A DNA stretch of 64,000 nt from JAJDUF01 sp965214295 (GCA_965214295.1 OZ243944.1:2418001-2482000); one strand, 5' to 3'; positions 52,535-61,385 are shown, counted from the stretch's first letter. Numbers and translations are program-made. The notes: a model not told the origin generated them from the letters alone.

Positions 52535-53521
52535 GGTGGCGCGAGGCTACCAGCGCGCCTGGGCGCCGTCAACCGGGCGGGCCTGCCCCTGGCTTCCCTC
52601 CCTGGTAGGTGTACAGAAGGGGGACATGGTGGGGGGAGTACGAGTCAGGCTGCCTACGCTATTTGTTTGTTCGGCAGGATCAGTTGTTGGTCGGTTGTGG
52701 GCGGGGGTGCGCGGGAGGGGTGTTGGCGGAGAGAGAGGCCCGTCCACGCGGTGGAGCAAGACCGCGGGCGGGGCGGTACCTGGATGGCAGGATGCACTTG
52801 GTGGGTGGTGGTGCCAGCGCTATCGGCCGGGGAGGGCCGGAAGGTTGGAGCGGGTTCTTCGTTTGGGAGCGATTTGGACCTAACCCCTGACAGGCCAAAG
52901 CCGCACGGGTAGTGCCAGGTGTCGCGGGCCAAAACTCCGGCGGTCGCAGGTTCCCACTGTCTGCCCAGCATGGCCGGAGTTTTGGCCCGCGAGTGGTGCG
53001 GCTTTGACCTGTCACCCGGCTCCTTCCCTCGCAGGGAAGGGGAGTCCGCGCGGTGACCGGCAGCGGGCCGAGGACTGGATTGCGCGTAGCTGGGAGGGTG
53101 AGAAGACGCGGCGCGGTTCTGCGCGGCATCGAGGCGGGTTGGCGAGTAGATCAGGGTGCGGGGATTGGCAGGGACGCGGGGCAAGCCCCCCGGGCGCAGC
53201 CGGCGTCGGCCGGCCGGCCGGGGCGCGGTGGCGATAGGCACGGCGCGCGGACGGTGATGACCCGGCGCCCTCGGCTGGGTGGCTCTGCCACCGCGGGTGG
53301 CCGGCACGCTGGTGCCGGTGCGTCCCTGCCGGGCGGTGCCCGGTGCTCCAGGAAGGTCTTGCAGCTGCCAATCCCCGTCAGGGAGACATATCGGCGGGGG
53401 ATGGGGGAAAGACAACGGGGGTGGCGGGACTCACCCCCCCGGCCCCCTCTCCATCGCGGAGCGATAGAGAGGGGGAGTCTGCCGGAGACGGATGGGAGCG
53501 ATAAAATGCAGCGTAACGGAG
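52535..53521. other. Long gene-free interval with palindromic element
   Basis: 987 bases, very GC-rich, between the aldolase gene and the AIPR gene end. No gene supported on any frame; the open frames there are out of keeping with the codon use of the real genes. Holds a 127-bp nested palindrome at 52888-53014 and a REP-like hairpin at about 53444-53474. Confidence 0.6.
52888..53014. mobile_element. Nested palindromic (MITE-like) element
   Basis: Outer arms 52888-52906 and 52996-53014 (TGACAGGCCAAAGCCGCAC against its complement, 18 of 19) enclose inner arms 52922-52940 and 52974-52992 (TCGCGGGCCAAAACTCCGG, perfect). No coding. Could be a MITE or a structured RNA. Confidence 0.6.
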
Positions 53522-55474
53522 CTAACTCACTATCTCGGCATCCACTGCTTGGCGTCCCTTTATAGTTCGCAAGATGCTAAACTCGACCTTATCACCAACC
53601 CATAATGATGGATAGTCCTGATCTATTATGCCAGTGTGGTGGATAAAGTAGTCGTGTCCATCGTCACCTCGGATAAAGCCATAACCTCTCTCGTTGAGCC
53701 ATCTTGTGGTGATACCACGTAGTCGCGCTGTGGTAGCTGCAGATCCATCCGCGTGCCCGGCAGCCTTAATCAGTGCCTCAGTGAATACCCGTGTTCTCTC
53801 TGGGGATTCTCTCCCACGCTGTACGCTTCGTAAGGTTTTCTGTACCAGTTCACCAGCACTACGGAATGCCTCTTCGCCCGAAGACTCTTGATCCAGAACA
53901 TCGCGCAGGGTCTGACAGTACTTTTCGATATCTTTGCGATTCAGGTGTGGTAGCTTAGACGGCTCGTTCTGGATGCGAAAGACCATAAGCATTTGGTACT
54001 TATATTTCCCCCATCCTCTAGGTAGCCGATTTGCGGTACGCAGTCTCTCAAGTGTGGAGTGAGCCATCCCACTGACAAAGTACGGGAAAAATGAATGTGA
54101 GTCGCTGAAAATGCGGCGCCGATAGCTTCTTAGGAGTTCGCCGTAGTAACGATGTGTGCTGTGAGGCTCATTGAGAAACATTGCAACGAAACATTTAATT
54201 TGTGTAGGAAGAGTAACAATTTGATCTCTCCGAATATTAAGGTGTTCGTATTGCTTTGAGCGTCGCTCGTAGTAGAGAGATTCTTGCAATTCAGGGCCTA
54301 CAGCTTGATAGAATTCCTCTAGCCCCTTCTGAAAATCACTCAGGGACTCGAAAGCCTCAAGCTTAACCTCAGTTTGACGGTTGGTGCCTTTGATGATCTG
54401 ATTCGTGATTTCACTATCATCTGTAACGATGAGTTTGAGTGGAAGGCAGATATTCTCTGATAGAGACTGCCGATTACGGTGGATAATATGACTGGTTTGA
54501 CAGCCATTTACGATTTGGTAATCACTCAGGCGGAACCTAGTACCTACTGGATTGACTTCCCGTGCGACAATCGTGATTCCATTATTGAGAAGGACAAAGC
54601 GATCGCTCTGTCCTGCGTCTTGTAGAGTCTCCTCAATCTCACGGTTGACCGGATTATGTCCCTGGAAATCGCGAACATTATCATAGAACAGTCTTCTATT
54701 CAGAGAACCTCTTCCTTCCTCGTCATCACATATCAGTTTGAGATACTCCAAACACGGTACAATACCGATATAGGAAGCTGGGACGTCCTCCATCTGTGGT
54801 AGAATGACATGCTTCTCGAAGTTGATCTCGCGATTGATCTTGCCATGCAATTCCCGGCGAAGACGCTTGAGTCCATCTGCATCAAGCGGGACGAACTCAA
54901 TATTTGAGAAGAGCCTAGTGCGCTGGAGATCTCCTTTTCCCTGATCTATACGGACACGCAACTCCGAGTCTTCCGACCAGTCGCCGGTAGTCGCATAGTA
55001 GAGTCTGCAAGTCGGGCTTCGCTCCATGTCGCGACTTGAATCGAAGATGTGTTCCTTGACATCGAAGAAATGACGTATCTGGTCACTTGCGGAGGTGGGG
55101 GATGACATCTCGAAGAATCGCCGCACCCCCGAGAAAAATGTGCCGATGCCAGCAGCCTCGAAACGTGATGACCTCTTCGCCTGGATGAACACAAACTGAA
55201 CATCTAGCCGGCGAAAGTCTTTCTTCAGATGGTCAACTGTGCTATGTGCGAATGCAAGATGATCATTTACAAGGATCCCAATACCGTCGATTCCAAGATC
55301 GCCAAACCCTCCAACACTTACCTCGTCAAGATCAAAGTCATCAACATGAAGCGTTGATATGACATAGTAGTTGACGAACCGCTCGAATGCTGTTGCCTCA
55401 TCCAAATCGGAGAGACCAAATACCTCAACAAAGTCCTTGAGGTGAGCTGCAAGGATGCGATCCCTCATTTGCAT
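53522..55474 (-). CDS. AIPR-family protein fused to a C-terminal cold-shock domain
   Basis: About 650 residues. The N-terminal part has a PD-(D/E)xK-like core: D63 (GIDGIGIL) and Q98-x-K100 (FVFIQAKRS). The middle part matches the AIPR (abortive infection phage resistance) family (VLLNNGITIVAREV, YQIVNGCQTSHII, IKGTNRQTEVKLEAFESL). The last ~65 residues (RGITTRWLNERGYGFIRGDDGHDYFIHHTGI...GDKVEFSI) are a cold-shock/S1-like OB domain with the RNP1 GYGFIRG and RNP2-type YFIHHTG. More AT-rich than the flanks. ATG at 55474 is chosen because a promoter lies just upstream and an upstream TTG would precede the transcription start. Confidence 0.85.
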   Translation of the reverse strand: MQMRDRILAAHLKDFVEVFGLSDLDEATAFERFVNYYVISTLHVDDFDLDEVSVGGFGDLGIDGIGILVNDHLAFAHSTVDHLKKDFRRLDVQFVFIQAKRSSRFEAAGIGTFFSGVRRFFEMSSPTSASDQIRHFFDVKEHIFDSSRDMERSPTCRLYYATTGDWSEDSELRVRIDQGKGDLQRTRLFSNIEFVPLDADGLKRLRRELHGKINREINFEKHVILPQMEDVPASYIGIVPCLEYLKLICDDEEGRGSLNRRLFYDNVRDFQGHNPVNREIEETLQDAGQSDRFVLLNNGITIVAREVNPVGTRFRLSDYQIVNGCQTSHIIHRNRQSLSENICLPLKLIVTDDSEITNQIIKGTNRQTEVKLEAFESLSDFQKGLEEFYQAVGPELQESLYYERRSKQYEHLNIRRDQIVTLPTQIKCFVAMFLNEPHSTHRYYGELLRSYRRRIFSDSHSFFPYFVSGMAHSTLERLRTANRLPRGWGKYKYQMLMVFRIQNEPSKLPHLNRKDIEKYCQTLRDVLDQESSGEEAFRSAGELVQKTLRSVQRGRESPERTRVFTEALIKAAGHADGSAATTARLRGITTRWLNERGYGFIRGDDGHDYFIHHTGIIDQDYPSLWVGDKVEFSILRTIKGRQAVDAEIVS

Positions 55475-55505
55475 ATCCGATGACCGAGTTAGGGAACTGC
55501 CCGTT

Positions 55506-55533
55506 ATTATACCGATACTCAATGGCTTGTCAA
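55506..55533 (-). promoter_or_regulatory. Consensus promoter of the AIPR gene
   Basis: Minus strand: -35 TTGACA (55528-55533), 16-bp spacer, -10 TATAAT (55506-55511). Both hexamers are perfect. Transcription would begin near 55499, about 25 bases before the ATG at 55474. Confidence 0.75.
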
Positions 55534-55619
55534 GTTAGATCATGGGCAGGTTGAGCCAGTCGTCATGACCCACGCTAGGGCCCTTACCTCACGCCAGCCA
55601 GGGCGTGAGGACAACCGGG

Positions 55620-56903
55620 TTAGTTGCCTGAGGGGAGGGGGAGGTTGACGCGGGCGTTGCCAAGCTCTTGGGACTTGAGGAAGCCGACGATGATCTCGAC
55701 TACTTTCTTCGCTTCCTGGCCGGAGCATATTAGCTCGCCGCCATTTTCGATGACGCGGGTCAACTCGTCTATCAGGGCGACCACGTCCGTCCGCATGTGG
55801 GAGGGCAGCGCCGGTCGGTGGACCGTGCCGTCCTTGTGTAACTCCACGTGGTCGCCAACCAGGTCGATCTCGCCGGTCTCGCCGATCACCTGGAGGTACA
55901 TGCCCGGTGTTTGGCCCTTGCTGGCGTTGACGAAGGCGCGGACGCCGTTGCGGAAGTGGATGTAGCCGCTGCCGCTGGGGTCGAGGGCGGGGTCTTTGCC
56001 GCCGTCGCCGCGGTAGGAGAAGTAGCTCTCGAAACCCGGGTCCAGCTCGGCAAAGACCCATTCGGCGTCGGATTCGGCGAAGAAGATCACGCCGTCGAGG
56101 AGGTGCGTGCCGTTGCGGAAGAGCATGGCGCGCGTGCCGCCCATGTGGGCGATGATCCGCTGCACCTTGCCAATCGCGCCCGCACGAATGTGCTGGCGGG
56201 CGACGTGGTAGGGGAGCCACCAGCGGCGGGTGTGGTCCACGGAGATGAGGGTGCCGTTGGCCTCGCAGGCCGCGATCATGCGGGTGGCGTCGTCCAGGGT
56301 CGTCGCCAGCGGCTTCTCGCAGGCGATGCCCCGCACGCCATGGTTGGCGCCGTAGACGACAATATCGGTGTGGGCGTTGTCGCCGGTAGTGACGCTGAGG
56401 AGGTCCAGGTTTTCCTGGTCGATCATCTCGCGGTAGTCGGTGTAGGTGCGCGCTCGGGGAAACAGGTGGCCCCATTGCTCCTGGAAGGCCGCCAAAAGCT
56501 CGGGCTTCAGGTCGCAGACGGCGACGACCTCGGTGTGGGGCAGGACGGCATAGGACCCCACGTGGGAGTGGGGCATCGGCGTGTTCAGCACCGCTGCCGG
56601 ATCGTGGTCGGCGCGGCGCATGCCCATGCCGGTCAGGCCGACCACGCCAGCGCGGTAGGTTTTCCGCGGCACGGCTGGCGGTCCGGTCACCCGGAAGCGG
56701 ATGGTGGCCGGGTCGTCGCTGCGGAGATGGCGCAGGTGCAGACCAAGCTCGCGGGAGGCGACGGTGAGGCGGCGCTTGATGGTGCGCGGGGACTCGCCGC
56801 TGTCGAGGGGGAGGTCAATGGGGGTATCGAGGGCACACGTCTTGAGAAACTCAAGGTACGAGGTCCCGGACCGGACTTCCTGCGCGTTGTCGAATTGTGG
56901 CAT
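55620..56903 (-). CDS. Gfo/Idh/MocA-family oxidoreductase with N-terminal extension
   Basis: 427 residues, strong AAGGAGG site. The first ~80 residues precede the Rossmann GVVGLTGMGMRRADHDP. ACEKPLATTLDDA gives the catalytic EKP, and VSVDHTRRWWLPYH begins the C-domain. Likely sugar- or inositol-derived substrate. The N-terminal extension (LRHLRSDDPATIRFRVTG) is unassigned. Confidence 0.88.
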   Translation of the reverse strand: MPQFDNAQEVRSGTSYLEFLKTCALDTPIDLPLDSGESPRTIKRRLTVASRELGLHLRHLRSDDPATIRFRVTGPPAVPRKTYRAGVVGLTGMGMRRADHDPAAVLNTPMPHSHVGSYAVLPHTEVVAVCDLKPELLAAFQEQWGHLFPRARTYTDYREMIDQENLDLLSVTTGDNAHTDIVVYGANHGVRGIACEKPLATTLDDATRMIAACEANGTLISVDHTRRWWLPYHVARQHIRAGAIGKVQRIIAHMGGTRAMLFRNGTHLLDGVIFFAESDAEWVFAELDPGFESYFSYRGDGGKDPALDPSGSGYIHFRNGVRAFVNASKGQTPGMYLQVIGETGEIDLVGDHVELHKDGTVHRPALPSHMRTDVVALIDELTRVIENGGELICSGQEAKKVVEIIVGFLKSQELGNARVNLPLPSGN

Positions 56904-56971
56904 CCGGCGTCCTCCTTGCAGGGCAGGTTATACCAGTTTCGTGATGTTTGGGCCTCATTCCTCACCCCCGG

Positions 56972-57001
56972 CCCCCTCTCCACTATGGTGGAGAGGGGGC
57001 G
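56972..57001. repeat. REP-like hairpin
   Basis: GGCCCCCTCTCCA-CTATGG-TGGAGAGGGGG hairpin, followed at 57006-57050 by a CAGGATTTGCAGGATT-type repeat. Confidence 0.6.
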
Positions 57002-57171
57002 GATTGTCGGCATCAGGATTTGCAGGATTAGATGATTGACGGGATTGATTGGGCTACTGTTCTGTTCATGCTTCCGTCCTGATGCGGACAAAGCGGCTGG
57101 CGGCGAGCGAACTGCCAGCGCCCATGGTGTCAAAAGGGGTGCTTCCCTAGCAGCTTGCCACACTGGAGCCG

Positions 57172-57411
57172 TCAATCCCCGCAGAATGGGAGACCCAGTG
57201 CGGCAAAGTCATTATCAGCGACACCGCGCAGCGCATCGGGCACGCAGTAGCCAATTGTTCGGCTCTGTGCCTTAAGCTCCTCCCAAGTGGGCGTCGCCAC
57301 AGGTGTCGCCACTGTGGTAGGTTGCGGGGTCGATTCGGAGGACGAACAGCCTGTGACACCAAGCACGAGAAGCATGCCGATGCTGCTGCTGACAACATGC
57401 AGCCATTGCAT
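57172..57411 (-). CDS. Degenerate LRR-family lipoprotein without repeats
   Basis: 79 residues from the ATG at 57411. Lipobox VTGC with C22, as in the 907-residue paralogue (both N-termini have ...GVTGC). The C-terminus CVPDALRGVADNDFAALGLPFCGD matches the LRR C-cap, but the leucine-rich repeats between are absent. A remnant of a once longer gene or a short stand-alone cap. The 3' flank (57135-57175) closely resembles those after the other two LRR genes. Confidence 0.6.
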   Translation of the reverse strand: MQWLHVVSSSIGMLLVLGVTGCSSSESTPQPTTVATPVATPTWEELKAQSRTIGYCVPDALRGVADNDFAALGLPFCGD

Positions 57412-57561
57412 GGTCACATCTCCTGGGAGCCGCGCCTGGCTCCGAGCAGTATCCCGGTCGTGCGCTGCCAGGTATCCTATCCCGCATAATGGGGGAGCGC
57501 CGCGCCGGTCGGTGGTGGCTGCGGCGCTTGGGTATACCCGACCAACTTTGCGTGAGAGGAT

Positions 57562-58467
57562 ATGGCGATGACCGAGCAACCGGCAGTTGGCTTTATCGGC
57601 TTGGGCTTGATGGGTGGCCCGATGGCCAAGAACATCCTGAAGAGCGGCTTCCTATTGATTGTCTATAACCGGACGCGGGCGCGGACCGCGGCGCTGGCGG
57701 AGGCCGGGGCGCGGGTGGCGGATACGCCGGGGGAGTTGGCGGCGCAGGTGGACTTCGTGTGCTCGTGCATTACCGGGCCGCAGGACGTGGCGGAGGTATA
57801 CCTGGGGGATGATGGCGTGGTGGCGAATGCACGGCCGGGGGCGGTGCTGATCGAGATGAGTACGATTGACCCTGGGACGCATCGGCAGATTGCGGAGGCC
57901 GCGGCTGCGCGCGGGGTGGATTACCTCGACGCGCCGGTGAGTGGTGGCGTGACGGGCGCCGAGGACGGGACGCTGGCGATCATGAGCGGCGGCGAGCCGG
58001 AGGTGTTCGGGCGGGCGAGGCCGGTGCTGGACGCGATGGGCGAGAACGTTGTGCTGATGGGGCCGGTGGGGAGTGGGGCGGTGGCAAAGCTCATCAACAA
58101 CATGATGGCCGCGATTACCAACGCTGGTGTGGCCGAGGGGATGGTGATCGGCGCGAAGTGCGGCCTTGATGCGGCCCAACTGCACCAGGTGCTGATGGCA
58201 TCGGCGGCGAGCAGCTTCATGCTCCGCATGCTGCCCGATTTCACGCTGCGCGGGAACTTCGAGCCGGGTTTCACCATTGATAATCAGACCAAGGATGTCA
58301 ACTTGGCGACCGACTTGGCGCGGGATCTGGGCGTGCCGACCGTGCTGGGCGCCGTCGCTGCCCAGCTGCTCCGGACGGCACAGGCGGAGGGTCTCGGCGA
58401 CCGCCACATTGCGGCGGTCATCCAGCCCTTGGAGCGGTTGACGGGCGTCGAGGTGCGCGGGGAGTAG
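57562..58467 (+). CDS. 3-hydroxyisobutyrate dehydrogenase-family protein
   Basis: 301 residues. NAD(P) motif GFIGLGLMGGPMAKNI, substrate-binding DAPVSGGVTGAEDGTLAIMSGG and catalytic Lys in GSGAVAKLINNMMAA. This group includes 3-hydroxyisobutyrate, tartronate-semialdehyde and 6-phosphogluconate-like enzymes. The exact substrate is not decided by motifs. Confidence 0.92.
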   Translation: MAMTEQPAVGFIGLGLMGGPMAKNILKSGFLLIVYNRTRARTAALAEAGARVADTPGELAAQVDFVCSCITGPQDVAEVYLGDDGVVANARPGAVLIEMSTIDPGTHRQIAEAAAARGVDYLDAPVSGGVTGAEDGTLAIMSGGEPEVFGRARPVLDAMGENVVLMGPVGSGAVAKLINNMMAAITNAGVAEGMVIGAKCGLDAAQLHQVLMASAASSFMLRMLPDFTLRGNFEPGFTIDNQTKDVNLATDLARDLGVPTVLGAVAAQLLRTAQAEGLGDRHIAAVIQPLERLTGVEVRGE

Positions 58468-58495
58468 GGTGGTTGGACCTAACCCCCGGCCCCTA

Positions 58496-58664
58496 CCCTA
58501 ACGAAGGTTGCGAACTTGATTAGGGAGTGGTCCGCCCCCCTCCCTAACTCTCCCCCGGAGCAAGCTCCAGGGGAGGGAACCCGCTCCCGGCCCCGGCGGA
58601 GCGGGAGGGCGGGGAAGGGAGCGGTGCCCCCACTACCCGATTAAGTTGGCAACTTTCGTCGGGG
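58496..58664. mobile_element. MITE-like element, copy 3
   Basis: 169 bp with about 30-bp terminal inverted repeats (left CCCTAACGAAGGTTGCGAAC; right TTAAGTTGGCAACTTTCGTC followed by GGGG). Interior hairpin CTCCCCCGGAGC...GCTCCAGGGGAG. Family with 20497-20650 and 31813-31980. Confidence 0.7.
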
Positions 58665-58707
58665 AAGGGGAGCGTGGCGACGACCGGCGGCCGCCGGTCA
58701 GGGGAGG

Positions 58708-58802
58708 ACCTGGATGGCGGCTTGCGCCGCAATGACGAGGTGGGCGCAACATGTTGCGCCCCTACGGCGGTGGATTCCCGCGAAAGCGGGAATGACGGGG
58801 TG
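58708..58802. repeat. REP-like palindrome cluster
   Basis: GGATGGCGGCTTGCGCCGCAATGACG, GGGCGCAACATGTTGCGCCC and GATTCCCGCGAAAGCGGGAATGACGG arranged in a row. Between the MITE-like copy and the Gfo/Idh gene. Confidence 0.65.
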
Positions 58803-58813
58803 GGGTGAGGCTG

Positions 58814-59911
58814 CTAGCGGCGGGTTCCGAGCCGGAGGCTGCGGTCTGGCAGGGGGAGGTCAACGCGGACGCCGCGGCGGCGGTGGGATTCGCGGAGGGC
58901 GATGGCTATTTCCAGCGCCTCGCGCCCGAACTCGCCGGGGCAGATCGTCTCCGCACCGGCCTCGATGGACCGGGCGACGCCTTCGATGGCATCCACCATG
59001 GAGCTGCGTGGGTGCCAGGCGTAGGGGAACTGGCGCTGGCTGTAGTCCGGGGAGCCAGCGGCATCCTGGGTCCAAAGCTCGAACCAGGCATGTTGGTTGC
59101 GTGAGACGATCCGTCCCCGGTCGCAGATGAACTCCAGTAGCCATTCCCGCTCCGAGGCGTGCGTGTTGAGGATGGCCTGCACGCCGTTCTCGTAGACGAT
59201 GTAGCCGGACCCGGAAAGGTCGTCCTGCCCGGCGGCAGCGGTCTCGTCGTCCATATGTCCGAACACCCAGCGAGCCGGCGCGCCGGCAAACAGCCGAAAG
59301 AGGGCCAGCGTGTGGCTCTGGATGTTCGAGAGGGAGTGCGGGGAGTGGCAGACGAGCGAGCGCAGGCGGCCCAACTCGCCGCGGGCGATCAGCTCGCGTG
59401 CCCCGGTGTACGGACCGTACCAGTTGAGGTGGCAAGCTACCGTGAAGATGGTGTTGTGGCGGCGGCAGGCCGCGATCATCGCGTCGGCCTCGGCCAGAGT
59501 GCGGCACAGGGGCTTGGTGGCAAAGATGGCCCGCACGCCGGCTTCGGCCAGCGCGATGACGACCTCGGCGCGCTCGTCCGGTCGGGTGGTGACGCTGACG
59601 ATATCCGGCTGTTCTTGGGCTACCATCTCGCGGAGGTCGGTGTAGAGTGCCGTTACGCTCCAGCGACGGCCAAAGTCGGCCAGCTGGGCGGGGTCTATGT
59701 CGGCGCCGGCGACTAGCTCGACGCCGTGTGCCGCCATCATCGCCGGGGCGTGTGCCCACGGCCAGGGGTAGTAGGGCTTGCCGACCATCTCGTCATCAAT
59801 CGTGCTGCCCATCCGACCGCAGCCGACCACCGCACCGCGATAGGTGCCTTGGGGACGGGAGGCGGCGATAGCCTGATACGCCGGGATGGTTTGATCGCGT
59901 TCTTGTGCCAT
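58814..59911 (-). CDS. Gfo/Idh/MocA-family oxidoreductase
   Basis: 365 residues from the ATG at 59911 (AAGGAGCACCACG precedes it). Rossmann GAVVGCGRMGSTIDDEM and the catalytic EKP position reads ATKPLCRTLAEAD, with Thr replacing Glu but Lys kept. C-domain includes VACHLNWYGPYTGARELI. Probably the same operon as the amidohydrolase upstream. Confidence 0.87.
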   Translation of the reverse strand: MAQERDQTIPAYQAIAASRPQGTYRGAVVGCGRMGSTIDDEMVGKPYYPWPWAHAPAMMAAHGVELVAGADIDPAQLADFGRRWSVTALYTDLREMVAQEQPDIVSVTTRPDERAEVVIALAEAGVRAIFATKPLCRTLAEADAMIAACRRHNTIFTVACHLNWYGPYTGARELIARGELGRLRSLVCHSPHSLSNIQSHTLALFRLFAGAPARWVFGHMDDETAAAGQDDLSGSGYIVYENGVQAILNTHASEREWLLEFICDRGRIVSRNQHAWFELWTQDAAGSPDYSQRQFPYAWHPRSSMVDAIEGVARSIEAGAETICPGEFGREALEIAIALRESHRRRGVRVDLPLPDRSLRLGTRR

Positions 59912-59973
59912 CGTGGTGCTCCTTAATCTTGATGGGTGAACCGTCGGTAGCCAGTTGCGTGCAGACGTTCGAG

Positions 59974-61107
59974 TCACTCCTTTTCCAGTCCAAGCACCCG
60001 CGCCGCGGTCCCGCCCATTATCAGTGCCAAGTCAGCACCGCTCAGGCCCGCGGAGGGCGCGAAGTGGCGTTCGAGCCAGGCGCGAGACTGCCGGTAGGTG
60101 CAGAAGCGGTTTTGGAAGGGCATGTCGGTGCCGTACATGAGCTGGCATGGGCCAATCCGCCCGATCATCGCCTCTAGCGTCGGCCATACCTCGCGATAGG
60201 GATAATCGAAGATGTCGCCGATGCGGACGGGAAAGCACACTTCCAGGCTCAGGTTCGGGTTCTCGAACGGCTCCCATATCCGGTCGGGCAGGGTGATACG
60301 GTCGCCGTCGAGGTAGACGCGCCAGGGGAAGCCGTGGGTGATGCTGCACAGCATGTGGGGGTGGCGTTCCATGAGGCGCGTGAGAATGCGTAGCTCGCCG
60401 AGGTAGCTCTGCTGCCCAGCGGGGTCGGGACGCGCCTCGCTGGCGCGGGCCGGGCCGGTACACAAGGTGAAGAAGATGGGCACGCCGAGCGTCGAGATGG
60501 CGTCCCAGAACGGAGCGTATGAACCTTGGTCCCAGGCCTGATCGCTCACGGTGTAGCCCGCGGAGTTGAACTTGATCGCGTGCAGGCCAAGGTCGCTGAT
60601 GGCTGCGATGACGCCCGCAATCGCCGAGGCGACATCGGTGTGAATCTGGCGCTCGTCGAGCAGGGCCATTGACAGGATGCGGTCGGGGTAGCGCTGCACG
60701 CACTCGGCCTGATAGTCGTTGCTGCGCCCCAGCATGGCGTTTGTGTGCAGCAGGACCTTGTCTATGCCGGCGTAGTCCATCTCGCCGATGAGGCTCTCCG
60801 GTGTGAACTCAAGATTCCGCAGGTTGGGCGGGTAGAAGTGCTTCGTGTAGGTCTCGCCGCGGTAGTCCCACAGGACGCGGCCCGCGGCCCGATCAATACG
60901 AAAGTTCACGTCGGGCAGGCCAGCGAGGTCTTCCTTGGTCGGATCGAGAACGTCGGACGGGCCTGCAATGCGGTCACGCAGGCGAAATGCGGGCTGGTGA
61001 TGACCTGCCTGCGCCTGCTGCACGGTGAGGAGGTGCTCCCGTGCGTCGGCGTAGCCGCGAGGGCTGTCGGCAGGCTCGAAACAGTAGGCGTGGGAGTCGA
61101 TAATCAT
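59974..61107 (-). CDS. Amidohydrolase-2 family protein
   Basis: 377 residues. N-terminal IIDSHAYCFEP (first strand, metal-type HxH replaced by His-Ala-Tyr), IGEMDYAGIDKVLLHTNA, CSITHGFPWRV and LMYGTDMPFQN (Asp near the C-terminus). Matches the amidohydrolase-2 (ACMSD/o-pyrocatechuate decarboxylase-like) group; the usual HxH is not seen, which suggests a variant metal site. Substrate unknown. It is followed by Gfo/Idh 62 bases on. Confidence 0.75.
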   Translation of the reverse strand: MIIDSHAYCFEPADSPRGYADAREHLLTVQQAQAGHHQPAFRLRDRIAGPSDVLDPTKEDLAGLPDVNFRIDRAAGRVLWDYRGETYTKHFYPPNLRNLEFTPESLIGEMDYAGIDKVLLHTNAMLGRSNDYQAECVQRYPDRILSMALLDERQIHTDVASAIAGVIAAISDLGLHAIKFNSAGYTVSDQAWDQGSYAPFWDAISTLGVPIFFTLCTGPARASEARPDPAGQQSYLGELRILTRLMERHPHMLCSITHGFPWRVYLDGDRITLPDRIWEPFENPNLSLEVCFPVRIGDIFDYPYREVWPTLEAMIGRIGPCQLMYGTDMPFQNRFCTYRQSRAWLERHFAPSAGLSGADLALIMGGTAARVLGLEKE

Positions 61108-61149
61108 GCGTTGGGTCCGTGTGCGGCAAACATGGTACCAACCTTATGA

Positions 61150-61385
61150 GTTGCTCGCGTGAGCGATTGCAGCGATACTGACTGGTCTGATTTTCTCTGT
61201 CAAGACAAATTCCCTGATGCACGGCTCTAAGCTCGGCTATCGAGTTTGGGCATTGGCTACCTACCTGCTCACAACGGGTATCGAAGGTGTATCGAGCATG
61301 AAGCTCCATCGTGACCTCGGCATCACCCAAAAATCCGCGTGGCACTGAGCACACCGTATCCGCGAAAACTGGACTGAGAGGCTGT
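61150..61385 (+). pseudogene. IS1595-type transposase remnant
   Basis: From 61216 the sequence reads MHGSKLGYRVWALATYLLTT and GIEGVSSMKLHRDLGITQKSAWH, then a TGA, then AHRIRENWTERLYD, matching the N-terminal region of IS1595/ISXO2-like transposases. Upstream, a broken frame matches the zinc-finger lead-in. No terminal inverted repeats or full catalytic domain are seen, so only a decayed fragment remains. The rest of 61108-61705 holds a REP-like hairpin (about 61513-61542). Confidence 0.75.

Noticed and set aside
52424..53565. Several open frames of 138-170 codons
   Set aside because: Lie over each other in GC-rich, palindromic DNA and lack domains or starts.
55848..57035. 395-codon open frame on the + strand
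   Set aside because: Antisense to the Gfo/Idh gene at 55620-56903, which has clear motifs.
61336..61348. In-frame TGA in the transposase fragment as a possible selenocysteine
   Set aside because: The family has no selenoproteins, and flanks carry other disruptions.
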